Below are positions 25,001 through 39,150 of a stretch of 64,000 bases of DNA, one piece after another; positions within the stretch are counted from its first letter, which is position 1; the number at the start of each line of letters is the position of its first letter. The stretch is from Stercorarius parasiticus (lineage: Eukaryota; Chordata; Aves; Charadriiformes; Stercorariidae). The notes under the pieces were generated by a model. The model saw only the letters and a program-made list of their open reading frames with translations, was not told the DNA's origin and made no database searches. The stretch covers positions 1-64,000 of the forward strand of contig VWZL01001969.1 of assembly GCA_013396915.1 (NCBI GenBank). The letters run 5' to 3'. A program made the translations under genes and the position numbers.

Positions 25001-27249
25001 CACTGAGTTGACTAGGGTTTCTGAACTACAGAAGAGAGGGATAAAAAAGATAAGATTAATTAAAGCTGTCAGCATTAACATGACCAGCCAAATGTCCCTA
25101 GGGGACAGTGGCAGTTCTTCCTTCCTCCTCCTTCTCCCTTGATCTTAGAAGAAGGAGCCCAGTGCTGTGGATTACCCAGACTCGCTCATGGAGCTGGAAG
25201 AAATGTGAAGTGCCCCAGAACAAGTTTAGCCACCAGTTTTTCAGCCATCTGCAAGGCTCACTCACCATTTAGGTAGCTACCTTATTCTAAGGATCTAATC
25301 CAATATAAGTAAAAGTTAAATGTGTGTGTTTTACAGCCCTATGCTAACTGGCATCAATGAGAGGATGCAGTTGATTTTAGTTGTAATCCCATGTAACTAA
25401 AGCCTCCCAGTCCTGACAGTGAGTAGGGACCGGAGAGGCCAAGCTGGGACTTGGAGCCTAGGGACCAGGATCTTTATGGATCTCAAAAGTTGTTGGTGTG
25501 GCCAAACACAGAATCAACCTTCACAGCAGTTAAAGTTGTGAAGCAGTTAAGTTGTGTGTGGAGTTAGCCTTAACAGCAAGAAGCTGATGCAATAGGATTG
25601 ATTGCTTGAAGACTCCTGCCCTAGCTGGCTTTGTGGTGAATCTTGCACAAGAGCAGCTTTTGGTCTGTAACTTGGCATGGTGAGCCCAAGGGCAGTTTGC
25701 CTGCCTCGGAGTGATTGCCTCTAATTCTTGCACCTCTCTGATCTTTATTAGGAGTTGCGGTGCAGCCCTATTGACAGGGAGCTGGCCTGAGACCAGTATC
25801 TTGTTTCACACAGTTCCCTGAGAGTCCCAGTGTGGCAACAAATTTCATTTCTTACTTGACCAGCTTTGAGTTTAAGCTCTCCATATAACAACATATTTCC
25901 TTTCCCTTTAAAGTCTAGGTTTTGAAAGTTTTCTTTTTCACAGTATTTTTACTGCGGAGATACTTCTGAGGTCACTGTGAAATATCTTACTCAAACATTC
26001 CAGCCAAATCAATTCTATTTCCAGAGCTTTGTCATGGCAGCAATGTGTTAGAACAACTTAATAAAATGTTTATATCAATGTCTGAAGTTCACAGTAATCT
26101 GAGTGTGTGCAATGACATCTGTAGGATAAGTTATACAGCTCAGCACTGAGACACAACCATAGTACAAAGTATATTGTTTGGGAATCTGCTGTCAGACATG
26201 AAATCCAGCTTTGCAATTTTTACTTCAGAATTTACACTCACAACTTCTTTATCATAAATGAGAGACACTTACACGCCATCCTTTGGGCATTCCAGTCCAC
26301 TCTGAGTACTTCAGAATCAAAACTGGTGCAGAAAACACAGCCTGTGTACCATTAGAAACAGCCAGACTTTTCCTAGCAGTGCACTTATGTTAGCGATTCA
26401 GATAAAGTAAAACTGATAACACATTTATCAGGTGTTTTGCTATGTCTGTCCCTCTGATGAAGTGCTCTGAAATTATAGCATAAAGACTGCAAGTTTATTT
26501 CAGTAGAACCCAAAAGTCTCAATCCCTTATTGCTGCAAAAGCAAACAACTATCCTTATAATCAGCCTAAAACAAGACAAACAGAGAAGATTCCTTCCACA
26601 CACTCAATGCAGTTCTTGGGTAATAGGTTCCCCATTTGTACCTCAGTATATGTTTGTTTATGTATGTCAAACTAGGACTAGTTTAGTAACATAAAATAGA
26701 AATTTGACATCCACAGCCTGTGTTTCTCTGTTTGCATTCCCACCCAAACGCAGTAAAAAACCCACAGATACACACCACCCAAAAGTACCAGAAAGCCTAC
26801 ATCAAAGCTAATACATCAATTTGCTAAAATTGCAAATGGAAGTGATTCATCCCTTCCAAATACTGGCTTCCTACTATTAGTTCAGGAATAGTAAGGAGAT
26901 GTGGGGGAGCTGGAAAAGCTCATTTCAACAGCTTTTTTCATTTGTGATTCAGTTGGGGTTAGACCCAAAACTGTTGAAGGATTATTGCTGTGATTGTGGT
27001 AGGATTGTAGTATCCAGCCCTTCACTACGCAGACAGAGAAATGAAGAGCTTAGAAATGAAATAAGGCTGTGGGATGCAATGGAATATTCCAGTCGACTCA
27101 CAGCCAAATCCTTCCAACCCTATTCAAGTGTTAGGCTGTTTCCAGGTGAAGGCAGCAAAATCATTTGTACTGACTCAGAAATGTTCAGTGAAGCTTCTTG
27201 GGTGGTATCACAGGAGGATGACTGAAACAAGTTTAGATCAGCAGAATTG
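19081..27249. other. Intergenic DNA, no gene supported
   Basis: No gene, RNA gene or clear transposon is found. Open frames of up to about 108 codons occur on both strands, but none gives a recognisable protein or consistent splice sites. Simple features are a T-rich run at 23700-23716 and short A/T tracts. Confidence 0.55.
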
Positions 27250-28530
27250 ATGTCTTGCACTCCACCAAACTGAAAAGAAGATTTTTAAAAGGGCATCTCT
27301 GGCCCCTTGTGATGCTTTTTTAAAATCATGAAATATGGCTATCATGGTAAAATGGCTAATGTAATAACATATTCCAAAGATTTTAAAAATTTGACGTGGA
27401 TAAGATACTCTTAGCCTTATGTCAGTCCTGGGAAAAATAATGGAAAAGTTAATAAGGGATTTAAATGATAGAGATTCAAAGGACAGAAATATAATAAATG
27501 CTAATCAGCACAGTTTTTCTGAAAAATACAGCTTATGCAGCAAATGTGATTTTGAATGAGATTATAAATGTGTTGATAATGGTGATTGTGTAGATTTTGA
27601 TAGTATTTTCCTTATATTCTGATGAAAAATTTTGCATTCTACAGCTTCAGTGAAGCATGCATTAAAAATGAGCTAATGGATAGATCTCAAAAATGAGATA
27701 TCATTGGCAATTATTACAGAACTCTTAAAGTGCTCTAGGGAGGTTGATTCGGGGAACCTTAAACAAAATGTGGCAGATAGACTAAGTAGCTAGTGCTAAT
27801 CAAGGGTTGGAGCCAGGCATCCCCTCTGGGAATCGGAAAAACTTGGATGTATTTCAAACAACATCTGAAACTACTGGACACTTTCGTCAATGATCCAGCT
27901 GCAAATACATGAATTAAAGCCTGGGGCAGTGTTGCAGGATGAGGGTGGGGTATTACAGTGTGCTGTATAGGTTTTTTGATAATCTGACCCATGCACAAAA
28001 TGCAACCAATGCAAAAAGACAAGCTATAAAGGACATATCTGCAGAAGAGAGAATTCCCTGGAAAACAGCAACTTTAAAGATGTTTTAGGAAATCAAGTGA
28101 AATTCAATGTAACTTGTCAATGTGATACTGTAGCAGAGAGGAGGAGGAGGAAGAAAGAAGCACATGCTGAGGAACAGCTGATAAGACTAAGAAGGTATCT
28201 CCCAAGTGTACCATCCTGGTGAGACTAAATGCAATAGTGCTTTTTACTGTGAAACCCTGACTTAAAAGATGTAAAAAGCTGGATACAAACAAACAAATAC
28301 AACTACAGAGCCAGAGGTAGCACCTTGATATAAATGGAAAAAATAATCAGAAAGACCACACATAGGTGACAATACATAGGTGACTGCAGTAGACTGTAAG
28401 TACTTTTTCAAGGGCTGTTTAACTTAAATTAGAGTCACAACAAGAACTAGTGTCTGGAGGCAAAAATCAAACAAGTACAAATGAGAAACTGTACTCAAAT
28501 TTTTAAGGAACTACAAAAAGAAATGTTGGT
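27250..28530 (+). mobile_element. Ancient, decayed CR1-like LINE (amniote type), sense strand
   Basis: A series of collinear blocks resembles the reverse-transcriptase region of old sauropsid CR1-type LINEs. At about 27427 is cctgggaaaaataatggaaa; at about 27500 ctaatcagcacagtttttct; at about 27660 cattaaaaatgagctaatgg then atagatctcaaaa; at about 27890 cgtcaatgatccagctgcaa; at about 28448 tagtgtctggaggcaaaaat then ctcaaatttttaa. The spacing agrees with a single element running left to right to near its ORF2 C-terminus. Every frame is broken, so it is a fossil. It is clearly older than the two avian CR1 copies in this window. Boundaries are approximate. Confidence 0.6.
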
Positions 28531-31500
28531 GTCTTCATCTCTTGAGGTCTTCAGGTTAAGAAGGGCATAGATATTTTAGCCAAACAGAAGCTAATGTATT
28601 CACTGCAGGAGGACTGGGTGATTGTCATGGGATCCAACTAGCCTGTTCGCTTCTGATCTTAAATGTAATGAACCTATGAATGAAAAAGCAGAGCTTTCAT
28701 TGAAGACAGTTAAATTTCGCCTAGAGAAGTACTGCAGCATAATTCCAGGTTTTTGAAAATTGAAGAAAGTTCTTGGTTCTGAATACAAATCCTGCCTTAC
28801 AGTCTTGCTGTTTGCACACATCACAGAATTCTTGAGCTATTTAATCCTCATTAGTGAAGCATTATTAATCCACAACACTGAAGGACAGGAGGTATAATTT
28901 AGAGGAATCCTTATGGGAAGGATCTCATAGGAGATAAAAAGGAATTACAGTGTTTCCACAGACTAGTAATACAAATCATGGCATTCTAATGCAGTTATTT
29001 TTTAATGTTGCAAATTCAAAATTATGTGGAAGAATTTTGGTTTCCTATGGGTGCTATAGGGTTAGAGAGTAATTTTCGGTTTTAATCTGTGTTATATCTG
29101 AACTTGGTGTATGGGATTCCCATCTTTGGTGTTCCATAAGGCTTTCCAGTACTGTAATATGTTAGAGAATCATTGAAGTGTTTCAGTTTACTATCTTGAG
29201 ATTATTTTCTTTTACACTCACTAGCAGTTTAATCTGTCAAAAACAATTATTAAGCAATTTGTAACACAGTAGAAACATAAATGGTCTCAAAAAGCTTATG
29301 GCTGAAAAAAAGAGCAATGACTTGCTGGAGCTCCCACATTTGTAGAAATCCATAATAACTTGTTTCCCAAAGGTTACAATGCTTGAAAATAATTTGGAAA
29401 GTTAGAATATTTGGAAATTATCCATCTGGATTTTTGATAACTTCTCTACTGAGAAACATGGCCATCTTGTGCAACAGCCACCTCTTTGCTGTGGAGCAGG
29501 TGCAGCACTCCTCAGACAGAAGGTGCTGCAAATACAGTGGTGCCTTCAGCTGCACGAACCAGTATCAATGGGAGTTGTCATTCTGGTCAGCTCGTGGCCC
29601 TGTTAGACAGCAGGGCTCTTAACAGAAACCCCCAAGTTTGCACTAAGTGAGCCACAGCCACCATGAAAAATAACATAGCCATGTCAGCATGGCATTGCAG
29701 AGGCAGGGCTTTTTCCCCTGACTTCCTCTCAGCATTTAAAAACAGAGCTGACCCCTCTGTCCACCCCGTAACACATCTTGAGAGAAAGGGGGAAGAGCTT
29801 TACGGCCACCTGCTCAGGGAGAGAGAGAAATCCCTCTGCACATGGGACTTGCTTCCTATGTTTCTGGTAGGCATTGTGGACAGGAGCATTTCTCAGGAAC
29901 ACATCCCAGGTCCCCTGTGCCTCCCCTCAGTTTGAGAAGCTGGGTCTGTCATTTCTCACAGCTTAAAAGTAAGAGATGCAATGCCTTGGAAACAGCAGTC
30001 TCCATGAGCGATGCTGCAATCAAAGTGGAAATGGAACAATGGTGCTTCACACAGCACAGTCACAGAAAGGGTACAAGCGTGATACGATATTCCAAAATGT
30101 TTCAGAGTGGGAGGCAAATTATCTCCGTCAATAACAGCAAAGTGAGCAAATAAAAGAGCTTGTATTTTCACTTAACAAAAGGAAATGGCTGTTTTGACCA
30201 CATTTAGCGCTTCCTCAGCTCCTTCTTGCTGGATTCATCCCATAGTGGTGTTAAAGACATAAAGTACTTACATTTAATACTGACATTTATTTTTACTGCA
30301 GCACTACATAACTTTCAGAGCAGCAACCTGCGGTCTGGGGCTTCCTACAACCCCCGCAGCAGGCTTGACCTCAGTGTTGGTAATATTAGACTTCACCATT
30401 TTAGGACACAAATACTGTGCAGAGCCCAAAACAGGAGATAAACCTCAGCCTGTAGGAGTCTTTTACTGCAAGTCTATTGACCATAGTCTAAAATATTAGG
30501 TAACAGTTATTCTCTGGCAGCCACCTAGCCTCAAGCCTGTCTGTCTTGCCTAGGAGAGGAAGATGTTCATGAAACTGCACTATCCTACCTACTACAGGGT
30601 TTCTGTGTGAAAAAAGGGGTCTTTAGCTCTGTTTCTCTAAGCTAGTTTTGGGTACAGATCCTCTACCAAGGATTTCTTTTGGAGATGGATGCTGAAAATT
30701 GGAGTGCGGTTTAAGTGCTGCACAGCCTTCAGAGCTTCACTGTAGCTGCGAAGTCCCCGAGTCAATCATTTATTTGGAGACCTCTGTACAAGTCTCACAT
30801 AGATTTTGCAAATGTGTTTTTAAACTTAACTTAAATGCAGACAAAACCCAAGACTGACTCTAATTGCAACTGCCTACACACAAAACAATTCCTAGGAGAC
30901 CTTCCTGCCTTAGCACCCTTTTAGGATTTTGATTGATGTTTTGCAGTTGTAGGTTTCATTTTTCCTAGGCAGTCCTCTTTTCCTCTGGGTAGTACAGCTA
31001 AAACTTTGTATTTTTACAAATTCCACTTCCTTCTTTCCAGGTGGTATCTGGACATAGTCTCTCCAGATGTTATCTTCCTAGGATAGTGTCTATACAGATA
31101 ACTTTAACTCCTTATCAAATGTTTATTTAGGAGCAAACCAGGCAAAGTCCATCCTGGAAGAATTATTTCATTTGGCCTAGAGCCAAGTCTTTTATCTATT
31201 TGAATGGATGTCCTGTAAAACTAATGACTCGCGAGCAGTCTGTATTGCTAGCTCTTCTCTGCGTGCAATGATTTTTCTTGATAGCTCTTAAGTCAAAGAG
31301 AAGTTAAGACTGGAAGCTACAATAACAAAGAAAAGTCACCCAACAGTTAGGCAATCAAAATAACATTCACAAAACATGTGGGATATATCAGCTGATATAT
31401 ATACAAAGATTGGATTTGTCTCACTTCCCTTTACATGCTGTCTCTACAGTGTAGATATTACAGCTGTTATTTGTGCTAGAAGCCTGTTTTGTCAACAGAG

Positions 31501-34500
31501 AGAAATAGATACTCCTGGGGCTGCAGGCATATTTTACACATCTTCTTTAGGATGGCATCAGTCAGGTCTAGGTTCCACTGAGGAAGATCATCCCTGACAT
31601 CAGGCAATCCTGGGATGACAGTGTCAGATGTCAGAGCGGGCCTTGTGGCAGCAGGTTGGCATTTACAGCTGTTTAAAGCACGTATTTTCTTAGTAGGAAT
31701 ACTATGCCAAGGAACAAATATAGAAACTACTGTCAAGAGGGGAGGGAATGAGGGGGAGAGAACTAGAGATTCAGAGAGCAAGAGAAAAAAGTGATAACTA
31801 AAATATTTTCACATGAATTTTATATAATTCATGCTTCAAAAATTATATAATAGCACTTGGATTGCTCCAGACAAAGGAGTTTCTGTATTTTTCCAAAACA
31901 GAAGAGCTCTACTTACCTGCTATGGGAAGTCACAACAATTTATTGACCATATATATATGTACTGATAGGTAGTCCTGTTTGTCCTTTACCAACCACTTGG
32001 ACAGAATATGGTACCATATAAACACAGATGAAAATACCATTGAAAAAACAGTTTGGGATCCCATTTCCTATTTATTTCCATGTTCAGTTTCAGGATTTAG
32101 ATCTGTAGGACAGTGACCAGCCACTTTCTATGTCAATGTTTAGCAGAATTTCAGAAGTAAAGGAAGTTACACAGGTAAAGTAAGCTTAACTGCATGCCCA
32201 AAGCAAATGAGGACCCCCCACCCCCACCCCGAAGCACTGTCCAGGGCCGTCAGAAATAAGCATTGCAAGCAACACAAACATTAACTCCTAGGTAAAGTGT
32301 GTGCTCTAAATTTAGATTAGCTCACTTTCACATTTGTTTATTTTATGTTTTCGTTGCTTGACTTACATTTACCAATATAGTACTAAGTTGCTAAACAGTC
32401 CCATTACACTGTTAATATTTGCCTCTGCATTTCAATGACAGCTAAAATGCAGTGAAGAAAAAATGCAATTCTCCCATGAGTCAATAACGAATTGACTGGT
32501 GGGGAAGTATGCCACTGCCACAGAGTTAATTCATTGCCCAGTGTAAGTGGAGGGGAGGAGACACACAGAGCTGCTGGGGACCAGTGGGGAGCAGCTTCAC
32601 TGCGCCCCCAGGGCCCTGACATGAGGCAGTGAGCCTTGCTGAGCCTTTACTGCTTCTCACTCCCCAGCCAGGTTCTCTTTTCAGGGCTGCTCTGGATCTC
32701 CATGCCATCTCCCCTGTCCTCAGGCCGTCATTCAAGGCTCTCCAGGCTCGCTTCCCCAGTCGCCCACATGGCAATGCTTTTGCTGTGACTGGCATGCATG
32801 GGACTTTGCATCAGACCCAGTGTGTTGCTGCTAGATCAAGATGGCAGGCAACTGACCTGGAGCGAGGCTGCAGCCTAATTATTCAAGCACAGATTGTCCT
32901 CCAAAGCTTTCTCAGATTCCCTTGGTTACTGTGTGCCAGGGTGGAGGAACAGCCCAGCATGCAGCAGCAGAGAACACCTGCCGCGAGAAGCCCTGGTGAC
33001 ATGCACCAGCATGAGGAGAGCAGGAATGAGAACACTCCTGGTCAATAATTGGAGTGTGGTGGTTCAGCTGGACAGTGACTGAAAGTTCAGTGTTTCACAG
33101 AGCCTGTGGTGATGGCATATCCTGGTGCCAAAACTCCTGAAACTCGCTTAGTGTTTTCCCTGAGAACAAGAACTCAAGCCCTGCATTCTGGCCAGTTTTC
33201 ATCTCTGACAGATTTGACGTGTTTTACTTAGAAACCCAGATGCGGCATCCCCTACACCCACAAATTGCTATGTAATGTTAATTGTCCTGCTCTACACAGA
33301 GGTAGATGCACCATTGCAGCAACAAGTGAAGCTCTCTGCCTTTTTTACAAGCTATTTAAAATTGAATTTGTTCAAGTTCCTGCAAGGGAATGAACTATAT
33401 AATAGTAAAATACAAGTGCCTTAAAGTGAGAAGCTGGATGTTTTGACCCTTGGCATCATGTATGTATTGTAAATGAGAAAGAACAGGGTGAGAGAAGTGC
33501 CCTTGCTGTGGTGACATGCTGCTAGGACTCCTTAGAAGCAGGTCAAAAAGCTGTCATTAGCTTGCTTCAGGCTAAACTCCATCAGCTGAGTTCTGAAGAG
33601 AGGCAAAATGATTCTGTAATAGCTCAGCTGGGCACATGAGTGCAAGTCCTGGTGGTGATGAGATGGCAAGCACAAGAAGGAAGCAAGGAGATATTTTTTT
33701 GCTTCTCCTTGCACTAGTAAAGCTTAATATTGCTATAAAAATATTTTTCAGGAGGACAAGAGTGAACTATCAACATTTTTTAGAAGATTCCCGGTTGGTT
33801 TGTTAGCAAAAAAAAAGAGTGTGTACTCTGAACTGCAGTGTTTTGGTACCTGCATGTGACAGCCATTTCCATAGATTATTGACCTTGCAGATTCCTAAAA
33901 AAAATTATGGAGAATTCAGGTTGTGAGAAGGTGCATTTTTGCAGAAGTTCCTTCTATCTTGTAACTTTAAGCAACTAGCTACATTCAGAGAAAGAAATGT
34001 GAAGTTCTTTCTAGGGCAATAGAATAACAACATCTAAAAGTATGAACCTCTCTTAAAAGATGAGTTGGAAAAGTACACTGCATAGAAGAGTTTTACTTTA
34101 CAGCTTAAAAATATGGCATAAGGAAAGAAGTATGCTCTTAAACAGGAGCTTTGAATTGTATTTTGAAGCCATTAACATCTATTCGGACAAGGCAGTTCAG
34201 AAGTTACACAGAGAAAAATGAGCTTTGATTCAGTGTGCTGGGGATTGTGCCCCAAGGCTCACAGTGGTGATTTCTTGAACCAGATGTTGTGCTTTGGTGC
34301 CACTGTGCTTCAGACAAAGTGGAGTCTGAACAGATATTTCAGGAAATGCATTCAATGCAGTCGATTCATGATTACTGAGACCTGAGCTTAGTATATGTGT
34401 TCATTTTGGTTTTAAGTTACAGCTATGTTGTCAGGCCTGGGATATAAATAAACTCATTTCCTTTGGTGCCTCATTCCCAAAGGATGCAAAAACGACCATC

Positions 34501-35044
34501 TCGTTTCAGGAGAAGACTTGCTTTACTTCCTTTTCGCAGCCTGTCTAATCAGCTTCTCTCCATTTGGGGCCCCAGCTGCCGGCCTTTTTTTGGCCTCCTA
34601 ACAGCTACTGCTGTGTCAAGGGACAGAGGGAAGTGCATTTCTTTCCTCACTCCAAGAGTGGAAAATTAACCCTTTCACTTTCTTGCCAGGCAGAGTGTAC
34701 TCCCACCTAATCACAGCAATCCACAAACCTCCTGGTGCATTTGGTTTACTTCAGACAATGCAGTAGCTGAATAAAGGCTTTGAAGAGCTTTAATGTCTTT
34801 AATTTACCAAGGTGATCAGAAAGCAGCTGGTGTACTGTTCAACAATTCCAGATATGACTAAATATAATAATTATGTGTTTTGGTGCTGTAAATGTGTTTT
34901 AATTATTATGAATTAACATCAGTTAAAGCCACCAGAGCAACTAGTGAAGAGCTGTGTAAATGCATTTCTTGCTCTGTAGTCCGTATGCTGCAGGTCGTGT
35001 GAGGAAGTTGGCTGAAATCCACCGTGTCGGTGAGGAGGCTCAGG
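28531..35044. other. Intergenic DNA, no gene supported
   Basis: No gene is supported. The longest frame, about 139 codons at 32629-33048 (TTG-initiated), lies in a more GC-rich patch where both strands are open, which points to composition rather than coding. The AT-rich segment 34850-34925 has several TAATTA-like cores and could be a conserved regulatory element, but this is not testable here. Confidence 0.55.
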
Positions 35045-35158
35045 TGTTGCACAGATTTTCTGTATCTTGGATAAACCATTTAGTCTCACTGTCCCCAGTT
35101 TCTTCGCATGTTGCTTGCCAATTTGTAAAATACACTGGAAGTAGTGAAGTGCTTTGAT
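35045..35158 (+). repeat. MIR-type SINE fragment
   Basis: The run cttggataaaccatttagtc, then ctcactgtccccagtttctt, then tttgtaaaatacactgg, and finally agtgaagtgctttgatct, preserves the order of MIR core and 3' blocks (CTTGG-AAGTCA, CTGTG-CAGTTTC, TGTAAAATG, AAGTGCTTTGA). It is diverged, but the whole right half of the element can be followed. Confidence 0.6.
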
Positions 35159-38100
35159 CTATTTATTTAGGTGGAATGATTTGGAGCAGAGATCACTTTT
35201 TACTGTGTATCCTGGAAGCACTTCTCTATTGTCCAGATAAGCAAACACTCACAATATGATATTCCAAGAGGATGGCATTGCAGCAGGTAACACTGCACAT
35301 TGTTAAATAAAAGGTGGCAGATTTCCATCTGTGACCTTTCTAGAGGTTATCTAATTAGATTAGAATTCATTATGGACATGCAGGTTACACAGCACATCAT
35401 TGCCCGGATTGCATAACGCAGTCTCTCATGTTGCCAGAAGAAAAGGAGCCAAGCAGGAGAACAGTGGTTGTTAGCCTATGTTGCCCAAAACCAAACTCTT
35501 AAGGAAATGAGGAAGACATAAATTTCACAAATGACTTGTATTTATTTTATGATTAACTATCATCATAATCTTCCAAAGAAAAATATAATTCAAGAATAAC
35601 TCACCAGAAGAATACAAAGGGATCTTAACAGTAAAGAAGAGTCTTATTAGATTTCAGAAAACAGAAAAGAAACCTCAATTTATCTGAATGCAGTCTTTAA
35701 TTATTTAAATTTTTAATGAAAAATAATTTTAAAAGCCACCACGAGCTGTGTCACACAAATTGATTTCCTAAAACATTTAAAATCATTTGGATGATTCACT
35801 TTTGTCTGTGTTGTTTCTTCCTTTTATTCCCACAGCACTTTCCCCTCTGCCTCTGCGGATCAGAGTAGCTGCCTTCTGCAGAACAGCAATCTCATTTTGT
35901 TTACCTTGTGTTTCAAAGAGAATTGAACAAGGCCAGGATTTGCCTTCTCTAAATAAATACTGGCAAGACAAAGGTATCACAGCTATTCTTGGGACAAGAG
36001 GTTTGTTGAGATGGGGAACGGTAAAGACTGGCAAGAAAAAAATTCAATGTGTTTTTATCTGAAAAAAAAGCTAATCCTTTTCATAGCCTCATTTTCTTTG
36101 CTTTTGAGATAGCTCTCCTTTTTCATTTAAGTTTTAGAGTTTTTCAGCTAAAGGGAGCAAGAAACCAAGGTATTTTCTTTGTTCCTGTCAAGTAGCTTGA
36201 ACAGTTTGAGAACAGAAACCAGTCAGAGCAGTGTGATTAGCATAGCCAATTAGGGTGGATTTGCATATTCACAACACGGCTATCGAGAAATAATTCTGCA
36301 GAGATAACGCAAGTGTGTCAATGCCTGTCTGCCAATCAGAGCACCCTGGCTCCCGTGCTCTACGGTGATTGAGAAATAACCATAGAGTGATTCTGCAGAC
36401 TGGGCACCCCGAGCCAATCCACATGCTGGCACCATGCAGCTAGGGAAGAAAGTGCATTTGTAGGGTGGTAGCAATACAATACCCTTGCACACCGGAAAAA
36501 GTTGATCTACAATCCATTTATCTAAAATGCAACAGCATCTGTCAAATGAGTTTGTTCTTCCAAGATTCATTCCAGCTACAACTTGTGCTAACTGCCACTT
36601 TTGGGGGCCCAACCTCATCAGGAATTTGGGGGACTTGGCTTCTAATGAGATGGCAGTTGGCCAAGGACTGAGTGTTTTGCAGCCCTCCTGCCCTTGAGCT
36701 CATCCAGTGATCCACTGGCATGGCAGGGTGCTAGATGGTGCACTACACAAGGTGCAGAAGGTGAGCTTTGTGCAACGGCCTGAAAGATGGTCAGTAAAGC
36801 TCTGCTTTCTTCTGCCCCTAAAGGCCTTTCATCAGGGTGTTATCCCAGAAACCTTGTAGACACTCTTGGATAACAAACAGGGGCAGATGATCACAGCAGC
36901 TTTATTATTTTTGAAAGTGAAAAATCACCTTATATACTACAGCGACAACAATCCATGCTCCATCTCAGTGTTTCTCTGGCTCCCACCACTTGTCATCTCT
37001 TACCAAAAACTGCCTTGCCATAAGCGTTCAGGTGAGCCTAACTGTGGCCGAGCGAGTGGCACATAGAGATAGCTGCCATTCTGTGCCCATGTCATCTGCA
37101 TCTTCAGGATGCTCTGTTTTCTTACCAAGGGGCTGACAAGTGATTGGCTGCAGTGTGCACCATCCATGTGTGCTGATTTTAAAAAGAAATATGGCAATCT
37201 CTATCCTTAACGTTCTTGACTCCTCTTCGGTGCTGGGGGCTGAAGTCATGGTGTGCAATTGTAACAAATTAGGTCAGGAGGGACTGCCTGCAGCATTCTC
37301 TGGCATACAACTACAGAGGCCACAATCACTTTCAAAACTGCTAAGGGAAAGACAGCAACACAAAAATTAACTTGTGGTACTTGCTGCTACAAGATATCAA
37401 GGAAAACTTAACAAAATCCCTGAAATTAGACCATTACACAAATCGTAAGTTTTTAAACTGGTATCATATCCACCAGGGTTAGACGATGAGCTCCATGCCA
37501 CAAGGAGGCATTAAGCACATTTAACTGGGGAGAAATGTCTCCCTCCAGGAAGATATATTTTTTTATAATCATCCATGATAGGGATTTTATACCTATCTCT
37601 GGAATACTCACTGCTGGTTTATCTAGTCCAGTAACCTATGCAAGATTTTTTTTTAATGGTCTCAGTTTATGAGCATCCACAATTGTCACTTTCCTTCCTA
37701 TCCCCTTTGTGGCACCAGCTCTTTATTAGAAAGTTAATAAACTTTGTGTATGTTCTAAAGATAATATTGAAAACTGCAAAATTGTGTTCTGCATTTTATA
37801 ATTGGTGTGGAAAAAAGGGGGAGATCTAATCCTATTGGGCCTTCTCTCTCTTTTGCTCTCTCTCGCTCCCTTTTTCCCTTTTGATGGTAAGCAGCAAATT
37901 TTAATTAGCTTCATTTCCACAATTCAGTCATGCATATGTAATCTTTGTTCACACTTTTATAAAGTAAAATTAAGTGAAAGAAATTGGGTAATAATAGAAA
38001 GCTTGTCTGAGCAGAACAAATGTGAATTATCAAACATAAGGAAAGATGACTGGGACTACAGGGCTTGAAGTTGTGCAAGGTTTGAGGTGATTTTTCTGAA

Positions 38101-39050
38101 ACAGGAATGCATAAATAATGCATAGAAACAGGTGCTGATTATCCTGTTTTGGGCATCTTTTGTTCATTATATACTTGGGCTGCTGAGGTACAGTGATAAC
38201 CACTGAATGTGAGGAGACTGCTTAATAACAGCTTTCTAATGTTTCTCTTTTATCATGAGCTGAAAGTGTCACATGAGCTTGTCTAGTTAATAAAAATCAC
38301 TTTGTGAACCCACTGTTCTTAGATTTGGTATTGGAGCAGATCGCTGTACTGGGCCCCTCTCTTGATTATAGCTGCAAAAGCTGTTCTGCTGTTTTGCATT
38401 GTAATTTAAAGGTTTCCTAATCCATATACACACCCTCTAATTAAATGTTTCCAGGAGTACCTTGGGAGCCTTCAGTGCTATGGTTTGAAACTAAAACTAA
38501 AGAGTGCATTAAATTCATTCCCCCTGGGGTGAGACACAGGAGGGGGAAGTACGTTTTCATCCCCTGCTACTCTGGATTGTTTGAAAGCATGACTATGATT
38601 GGGATTACTAACTTCATTATTTTTGTTATCTAACATGAGAAGATGGCAATTTAAAGGGAGACAATCAATGTGTATAAATCTACAGTTCAGCTTATTTTAT
38701 AACTTCTGAGAAGAATCTTCAGAGTGTAAACAGTTATTTTAAGAAGTTACCAGTTCATCAGCAGCAACTAAAAACCAGAACATCCTGGTGATGTAAATCA
38801 CTCCGTGGCTGAACAAGCTGCGTAACAAACACTGCTGCGGCAGATACCGAGGTCTTCGTTAAAGAAAATGCAAAGTAGTGAAGTATGTTGGCATTAGTGC
38901 CTACAGAAGTAAAGCCTGAAGCCCAGTTAATGTTAAACTCGTGAGCAGATATTTTCTCTTCAGCGCCTGCTCACACATTCAGCCTGACCCCACCAATCTA
39001 ACAGCTTTAGGAGAAACACCTCTTTTTGTCCCTGAGAAGGAGCTCCTGTT
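35159..39050. other. Intergenic DNA upstream of GPR39
   Basis: No coding sequence is supported. AT-rich blocks such as 35690-35745 carry several TAAT-type homeodomain cores, and an octamer-like atttgcat is at 36249-36256. The region may contain distal GPR39 regulatory DNA, but nothing in it is decisive. Confidence 0.5.
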
Positions 39051-39150
39051 ACAGGAAGTGAATTTCTGACATGCATGGCTTGTCTTTTTTTTTTTCTTTT
39101 TTTTTCTAAACCTGCTTTGCTGCCGGTGACTATGGATAGCCAAGATTTAG

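Noticed and set aside
26899..27225. 108-codon + strand frame just before the ancient LINE
   Set aside because: The product is not recognised and shows no LINE motifs, so there is no evidence that it is coding.
32629..33048. 139-codon + strand frame
   Set aside because: It begins at TTG, both strands are open in the same GC-richer patch, and no domain or splice context is seen.
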